DNA of 10,923 nt, taken from Patescibacteria group bacterium (GTDB taxonomy: Bacteria; Patescibacteriota; Microgenomatia; UBA1400; PJMF01). Made by a program: the position numbers and the translations under genes. The notes beneath the pieces are model-generated. The model searched no databases. It was not told where the DNA came from and saw only the letters and a list, made by a program, of their open reading frames with translations. The stretch lies in NCBI GenBank assembly GCA_018816485.1, contig JAHIVL010000054.1, forward strand, positions 1-10,923, read 5' to 3'. Below are positions 10,846 through 10,923 of the stretch, piece by piece (position 1 is the stretch's first letter; every line of letters begins with the position of its first letter).

Positions 10846-10923
10846 GAAGTTTGACTATGTTGATTTGGATCACTTCGAATCTTGACTGAATTCTATGAAG
10901 GAATTTCCGAAGCATAGGCGGAG
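10813..10923 (+). repeat. T unit 4 (truncated by the window end)
   Basis: It has the terminator, the inverted R28 segment (ACTATGTT), GATTTGGATCAC and the start of a tail like the first tail copy of T unit 3 (TGACTGAATTCTATG ... AGCATAGGCGGAG, CTATG/CATAG paired). A tRNA-Gln end copy would be expected just beyond the window. Confidence 0.8.

Noticed and set aside
2289..10923. CRISPR array as an explanation for the regularly recurring 28-bp repeat.
   Set aside because: The repeats are 0.9 kb or so apart with whole genes between them, there are no short uniform spacers, and no cas genes are present.

Overview
The window comes from an AT-rich bacterial genome. Small single-gene transcription units, near-leaderless promoters, tRNA genes without an encoded CCA, and an FN3 surface protein with a GEVQGA-like linker before its membrane anchor suggest a member of the Candidate Phyla Radiation/Patescibacteria, perhaps Microgenomates. 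That placement is an inference; there is no rRNA or marker gene in the window to settle it.

Left part (1-2288), ordinary chromosome: the 3' end of an FN3-repeat cell-surface protein, tRNA-Phe(GAA), a membrane-anchored CAP-domain protein on the minus strand, tRNA-Gly(GCC) with a clear promoter and terminator, and tRNA-Gln(UUG).

Right part (2289-10923), a modular cassette array that starts exactly at the 3' end of tRNA-Gln and runs out of the window. Cargo genes in order: an unrecognised 207-aa protein, an APH(6)/hydroxyurea-kinase-like phosphotransferase, an extended SDR epimerase/reductase, a Nudix hydrolase overlapping a CsaA-like tRNA-binding protein, a second SDR paralogous to the first, a 143-aa protein that may be PUA/ASCH-like, an IS256-type insertion sequence, a class I methyltransferase and an EamA/DMT transporter. 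All cargo genes are on the plus strand; only the IS transposase is on the minus strand. Every transcription unit ends in a copy of one 28-bp repeat (called R28 here; eight copies, beginning GTTCCAACATAG and ending GTGCCATCA in the consensus). In two genes R28 itself supplies the stop codon.

Four R28 copies are tied to a roughly 130-190-bp non-coding unit (called the T unit here): a long terminator hairpin, an inverted copy of part of R28, a structured tail, and in the three complete copies the last 15 bp of tRNA-Gln (CCAAGTCGGGCATCA). The tRNA end therefore recurs at 5160-5174, 7112-7126 and 9054-9068 and divides the array into modules. Gene leaders fall into families, and members of one family are found after a tRNA-end copy in one place and after an R28 copy in another, always joined at CATCA. 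This looks like site-specific shuffling of cassettes with a CATCA junction and a tRNA-Gln anchor, comparable to an integron in layout. No recombinase gene lies in the window, so the enzyme is unknown.

Most cargo genes carry their own extended -10 promoter (TGnTATAAT-like) only 6-11 bases before the start codon, so most mRNAs should be leaderless or nearly so. The internal CsaA-like gene and the 143-aa gene have Shine-Dalgarno-like sequences instead.
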